A DNA stretch of 36,244 bases from Planctomycetales bacterium (GTDB taxonomy: Bacteria; Planctomycetota; Planctomycetia; Pirellulales; Pirellulaceae). Under the pieces are notes generated by a model that was given only the letters and a program-made list of their open reading frames with translations, had not been told where the DNA came from and ran no database searches. The stretch covers positions 1 through 36,244 of the forward strand of contig JAGQOY010000057.1 of NCBI GenBank assembly GCA_020427005.1, in the 5' to 3' direction. The position numbers and the translations under genes were made by a program. Below are positions 33,315 to 36,244 of this stretch, in pieces. Numbering within the stretch: the first letter of the stretch is position 1; each line of letters starts with the position of its first letter.

Positions 33315-33369
33315 CCCGAAGCGCATGTCGCCTGCCGAGAGGGTGTACCCTCTCGGCTCGCGCTTCGGG
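33315..33369. repeat. Nested palindrome (two-storey hairpin)
   Basis: The outer arms CCCGAAGCGC (33315-33324) and GCGCTTCGGG (33360-33369) are perfectly complementary. Inside them CCGAGAGGG (33335-33343) pairs with CCCTCTCGG (33348-33356) around a TGTA loop. It lies 23 bases after the peroxidase stop. With no T-run it is not a typical intrinsic terminator but could protect or terminate the transcript. Confidence 0.75.
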
Positions 33370-33450
33370 TCAAATTCCATCGAGGAAATTGCATCGCACC
33401 ACATACGCCTCATTTCAAAACGAGTTTGATTTTGCTTCTACAGTAACTCA

Positions 33451-33513
33451 CCCTCCCGAATTTTCGTGAGGGTCACGCGATGAATCCGGCCTTTTCACAA
33501 CGCGGTCGGCTCG
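33451..33513. repeat. Intergenic repeat, degenerate copy
   Basis: It begins CCCTCCCGAATTTT like the element at 33593, has a degenerate right arm (GTGAGGGT), and ends with a CGCGGTCGGCTCG segment that echoes both neighbouring elements. It looks like a decayed copy carrying an insertion in the middle. Confidence 0.6.
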
Positions 33514-33592
33514 CACTTCGCATGAGCCCAACCTTCACCTCCCATTTCTCAGATCTCTTAGAACCAATTTGATATCCACAAAATGCTACTTA

Positions 33593-33638
33593 CCCTCCCG
33601 AATTTTGGGAGGGTCGACCGCAACGCGGTCGGGGAGGG
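33593..33638. repeat. Intergenic repeat, intact double hairpin
   Basis: CCCTCCC (33593-33599) pairs with GGGAGGG (33607-33613) around GAATTTT. A second hairpin follows directly, GACCGC (33616-33621) with GCGGTC (33625-33630), and then another GGGGAGGG. Such short G+C-rich mobile-looking repeats are common between genes in Rhodopirellula-type genomes. Confidence 0.7.
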
Positions 33639-33852
33639 CCAAATTCCTGATCCAAGCTTGTTGTTTTCAACTTTTCCGAAAGGATCCCCTGGAAGTCACC
33701 TAGAAGTAACCAATTTTCGAGCGAATTCTTCACTTACTGTTGTCTTGCTCACTTAATATGGTGAATGACCGGCAACTTCGAATCAACTCGAAGTGTTTCA
33801 TGAACACTAGCAACCGGCTCAAGTGGCCTGAATAGACTATCAGAGAGAATGC

Positions 33853-34506
33853 ATGAGGATATTGTGTGTCGAAGACGAACCAGACCTGTTATCCACGCTT
33901 AGTCAAACGTTGCGTGAAGATGGATATGCGGTCGACACTGCCAACGATGGTCAGGAAGGTCTTTATAAGTCGCGTGTTTGGGCCTACGATGCGATCGTAC
34001 TTGATTGGATGTTGCCAAAACTGAGTGGTATCGAACTGCTGAAAACCCTAAGGCAAACCAGTAGTACGCCTGTGCTGCTGTTAACTGCCAAAGATGAAGT
34101 GACCGATAGGGTACAAGGTTTGGATGCAGGTGCTGACGATTATTTAGTTAAGCCATTTTCGCTGCTAGAGCTGCTAGCGCGACTAAGAGCTTTGATTCGC
34201 CGGGCCAGTGGACATGGCGATAATACGATTTGCCTCGGTGAAGTTATATTAGATACCGCTGCTAAACAAGTAAGCGTGGCAGGGCAATGCATTGCTCTCA
34301 CTGCTCGCGAGTACGCACTGGTTGAGTTATTGGCACTCAAAAGAAACCGTCTGGTTTCTCGAAGTGAGATCTATGATCATTTGTTCGATGAGAGCGATGA
34401 CTCACTTTCAAATCTAGTAGATGTCCATGTTTCCAACATACGAAAGAAACTGGGCAAGGATTTCATTGAAACTAGACGAGGGCAGGGGTACGTCGTGCAT
34501 GGATAA
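33853..34506 (+). CDS. OmpR-family response regulator (QseB/PmrA subtype)
   Basis: The 217-residue product has a receiver domain (residues 1-115) with acidic E7/D8, phosphoacceptor D51 in V-L-D-W-M-L-P, T78 and K100 in V-K-P-F. A winged-helix DNA-binding domain follows (about 125-217), with L-T-A-R-E-Y-A-L-V-E-L-L and V-D-V-H-V-S-N-I-R-K-K-L-G. The I-V-L-D-W-M-L-P-x-x-S-G-I sequence is characteristic of the QseB/PmrA branch. Phosphorylation by the adjacent kinase should promote dimeric binding to tandem half-sites. Its 3' end overlaps the kinase start by eight bases, so translation is coupled. A candidate target is the box at 30190-30206. Confidence 0.95.
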   Translation: MRILCVEDEPDLLSTLSQTLREDGYAVDTANDGQEGLYKSRVWAYDAIVLDWMLPKLSGIELLKTLRQTSSTPVLLLTAKDEVTDRVQGLDAGADDYLVKPFSLLELLARLRALIRRASGHGDNTICLGEVILDTAAKQVSVAGQCIALTAREYALVELLALKRNRLVSRSEIYDHLFDESDDSLSNLVDVHVSNIRKKLGKDFIETRRGQGYVVHG

Positions 34507-36109
34507 TTGGCATCGATCCTTGCGTTGGCGTCTGCAATTCTGGCACGCTCTAATTTTGTTGCTTGTCGTGGGTGCATTAAGCGGGTTGTTGCTACGTGAG
34601 ATTGCACGTGCCCGCTGGGATGATGTGGATGGCGAACTCCTAACCACCGCCCGTATTGTCGAAGGTGCATTGCGAGATTTGCCCCCACCTATCCTCGACA
34701 GTATGGGGCAAGATGTCGGACGAAGACGACCTCCCCGGCGCGGCCCTCGTGGTGAGCCCGGACCTCCTCCTGGGCCGCCTCCAGGATCGTCGGAATCGCC
34801 CGCACGATCTACCGATGAGCCTGGAATACTTCGGCAGTTAACCGACATCGAACAAGCAACTGGGAACACTCTCGACCCTGCCACCGCACGCTGGCTAACC
34901 GATCGCATGCCAACTGTGTTAGAACAACTGGGACGCCGTGAATCTCCGGGTTATTTCATTTTGCTTAATGAGCAAAGTGAAATCGTGAGTTCACTCAATA
35001 TACCCGTCAATTGGCAATATCATCCACCTTTTCGGCGCGATGCGGAGGACAGGCTGGACACTCATGGAATCAATATTGACCACTTCCGTGAGTTAACGGT
35101 TTTGGGCCCACATCACACGACTATTATTGTGGGACTGGACGTAGGTCACGAACATGCGAGACTCATGCAAACCTCTTTAACACTTGGGTTGGCCAGTTTA
35201 GGAGTGTTGCTCATTGGGCTTGGCGGCGGCTGGTGGCTGAGCGGACGTGCGATTCGGCCTATAGAGCGCATGAGCGACACAGCACGTACGATAACCGCAG
35301 CTGACTTGTCAAAGCGCATGCCTCTGTCCAACGTAGACCTGGAATTGGCCGAATTGGGAACCGTTCTTAACGGCATGCTCGACAGGCTAGAGAGCTCTTT
35401 TCACCAACAGCGGCAGTTCGTAGCTGACGCTTCGCACGAATTGCGTACCCCGTTAAGCGTCATTCTCACAAGTGCTCAATTTGCTCTACTTCGTGATCGC
35501 AGTCCCGCAGAATACCGAGAGCAGTTCGAAAAATGCGAGCGCGCCGGAGGGCGCATGCGGGCTCTGGTTGAATCTCTGCTTTCAATGGCCAGGTTGGAGG
35601 CCAACCAGTTTGCTCTTAGTTTGGTCGAATTAGATTTCACCAAGGTCGTGTCAGAAGTTGTAGAGTCGCTCGACCCATTTGCCAAGCAATGCAATGTTCA
35701 AATTAGTACGAAGCTTGAGCCGTGTTCCATTGTAGGCGACCAGTTACAGCTTGCTCAAATGATTTCCAACCTGGTGACAAATGCTATCAAATACAACCGG
35801 CCAAGTGGAAGCGTAACCATTGTCCTTACTGAATCTGCAGATCACGTCAATCTTGAAGTGCAAGACACAGGAATTGGCATCGCTGATCAAGATTTGCCGC
35901 ACGTTTTTGATCGTTTCTATCAGGCAGATCAGGCTCGCAGTCAATTCGGACATTCGAACCATGCGGAACATCGCTTCGGAAGTGGCAGCGGATTGGGACT
36001 CGCCATAGCCCAGCGAATAACTCAATTACATGGCGGCGAAATCTCCATTGATTCAACGCCAGGAGTGGGTACCACTGTCCATGTAAAACTTCCTAAGGTG
36101 CGTCCGTAA
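34499..36109 (+). CDS. Sensor histidine kinase with Arg/Pro-rich extracytoplasmic region
   Basis: The ATG at 34499 is chosen: AGGGG lies ten bases upstream, it overlaps the regulator stop by eight bases, and it gives an N-terminus that leads straight into helix 1 (about residues 14-34). An upstream in-frame start would add 26 polar residues. The 536-residue product then has an extracytoplasmic domain (about 36-224) containing an unusual Arg/Pro stretch (R-R-R-P-P-R-R-G-P-R-G, then G-P-P-P-G-P-P-P-G, 75-97), helix 2 (about 226-247), HAMP, the HisKA box with H313 in D-A-S-H-E-L-R-T-P, and HATPase N, G1 and G2 boxes (N-L-V-T-N-A-I-K-Y-N, D-T-G-I-G-I, G-S-G-L-G-L-A-I). All catalytic boxes are intact. 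The sensed signal is unknown. Confidence 0.94.
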   Translation: MDNWHRSLRWRLQFWHALILLLVVGALSGLLLREIARARWDDVDGELLTTARIVEGALRDLPPPILDSMGQDVGRRRPPRRGPRGEPGPPPGPPPGSSESPARSTDEPGILRQLTDIEQATGNTLDPATARWLTDRMPTVLEQLGRRESPGYFILLNEQSEIVSSLNIPVNWQYHPPFRRDAEDRLDTHGINIDHFRELTVLGPHHTTIIVGLDVGHEHARLMQTSLTLGLASLGVLLIGLGGGWWLSGRAIRPIERMSDTARTITAADLSKRMPLSNVDLELAELGTVLNGMLDRLESSFHQQRQFVADASHELRTPLSVILTSAQFALLRDRSPAEYREQFEKCERAGGRMRALVESLLSMARLEANQFALSLVELDFTKVVSEVVESLDPFAKQCNVQISTKLEPCSIVGDQLQLAQMISNLVTNAIKYNRPSGSVTIVLTESADHVNLEVQDTGIGIADQDLPHVFDRFYQADQARSQFGHSNHAEHRFGSGSGLGLAIAQRITQLHGGEISIDSTPGVGTTVHVKLPKVRP

Positions 36110-36244
36110 CGCCAATACCCTTATCCTGCAAATCCTGCTCTTCCTTGTTCACAACCTCGGTTATTCGGCAGGCAGTTCCCTCCCAACAAATCTCAATTAC
36201 TTAGGCGAGCGGCAGGAATAAACTCCCAACCCGAAACGTAAGTG

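Larger units (their letters stand above)
33293..33852. other. Intergenic region with three palindromic elements
   Basis: No gene is supported between the peroxidase and response regulator genes. The stretch holds three related G+C-rich palindromic elements (33315-33369, 33451-33513 and 33593-33638), listed separately. A single CTTAAT at 33752-33757 with a CTTACT 19 bases upstream is only weakly like the paired half-sites at 30190-30206. The response regulator promoter is presumably in the last 150 bases. Confidence 0.6.

Noticed and set aside
33315..33369. Nested palindrome as an intrinsic terminator
   Set aside because: The hairpin is strong but has no downstream T-run, so it is listed as a repeat rather than a terminator.
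34414..34908. 164-codon minus-strand frame
   Set aside because: It is antisense to the kinase in its G+C-rich Pro/Arg coding part, which opens long spurious frames.
36110..36244. Possible gene end converging on the kinase gene
   Set aside because: The best minus-strand frame is interrupted by an in-frame stop near 36205 and has no start codon before it; nothing can be supported in this stretch.
1..36244. tRNA, rRNA, CRISPR arrays, insertion sequences, phage genes
   Set aside because: I looked for regular spaced repeats, transposase-like frames and cloverleaf or rRNA-like segments and saw none, beyond the palindromic repeats reported.

Overview
The window reads as a chromosomal segment of a planctomycete, most likely a Rhodopirellula/Blastopirellula-type Pirellulaceae. 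The evidence is a DUF1559 pseudopilin-like protein paired with a small lipoprotein, two secreted type I sulfatases, a secreted heme peroxidase with the planctomycete N-terminal surface motif (R-L-x-L-E-x-L-x-x-R-x-L-L-A-A-D), EF-hand and BON exported proteins, and a DUF116/polyprenyl synthetase fusion. There are no rRNA, tRNA, CRISPR, phage or intact transposon features. Many genes appear to start with GTG, several with a good Shine-Dalgarno sequence.

Layout. (1) 353-1402: exported double-BON protein with a clear terminator. (2) 1736-2080: small unknown protein. (3) 2472-14884: a long minus-strand block. In transcription order it holds ferrochelatase, an SDR, a small membrane protein, a squalene-hopene-cyclase-like class II terpene cyclase (DxDD present), a DUF116/trans-isoprenyl diphosphate synthase fusion, a chorismate-lyase-like (DUF98-type) protein, a MacB/FtsX permease and a full-length fused hydantoinase/5-oxoprolinase. 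(4) 15084-17083: a DUF59 Fe-S maturation protein and a sulfatase, also minus strand. (5) 17556-20346: plus-strand GspF/PilC-like protein, DUF1559 protein and lipoprotein. (6) 20748-23462: SERCA-like Ca2+ P-type ATPase, convergent with a secreted glycerophosphodiesterase. (7) 23478-30080: a secreted catabolic island, with sialidase-like/lectin-like protein and GDPD on the minus strand, diverging from a sulfatase and an enolase-superfamily sugar-acid dehydratase on the plus strand. (8) 30298-36109: a proline-rich two-EF-hand protein, a heme peroxidase, an intergenic cluster of palindromic repeats, and an OmpR-family response regulator overlapping its histidine kinase.

How the genes may work together. 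The most notable unit is 7839-12464 (perhaps to 14884). It puts a prenyl diphosphate synthase fused to a cysteine-rich DUF116 domain next to a terpene cyclase, an SDR and a chorismate-lyase-like enzyme. This looks like a cyclic terpenoid or meroterpenoid lipid pathway that is not the standard hopanoid (hpn) operon; the product is my inference. The second lead is regulatory: a tandem CTTAAT-N5-CTTAAG element, matching the PmrA/QseB-type box, sits just upstream of the EF-hand gene, and the only response regulator in the window, about 3.5 kb downstream, is of the QseB/PmrA type. The sensor kinase also carries an Arg/Pro-rich extracytoplasmic stretch resembling the low-complexity parts of the EF-hand protein.
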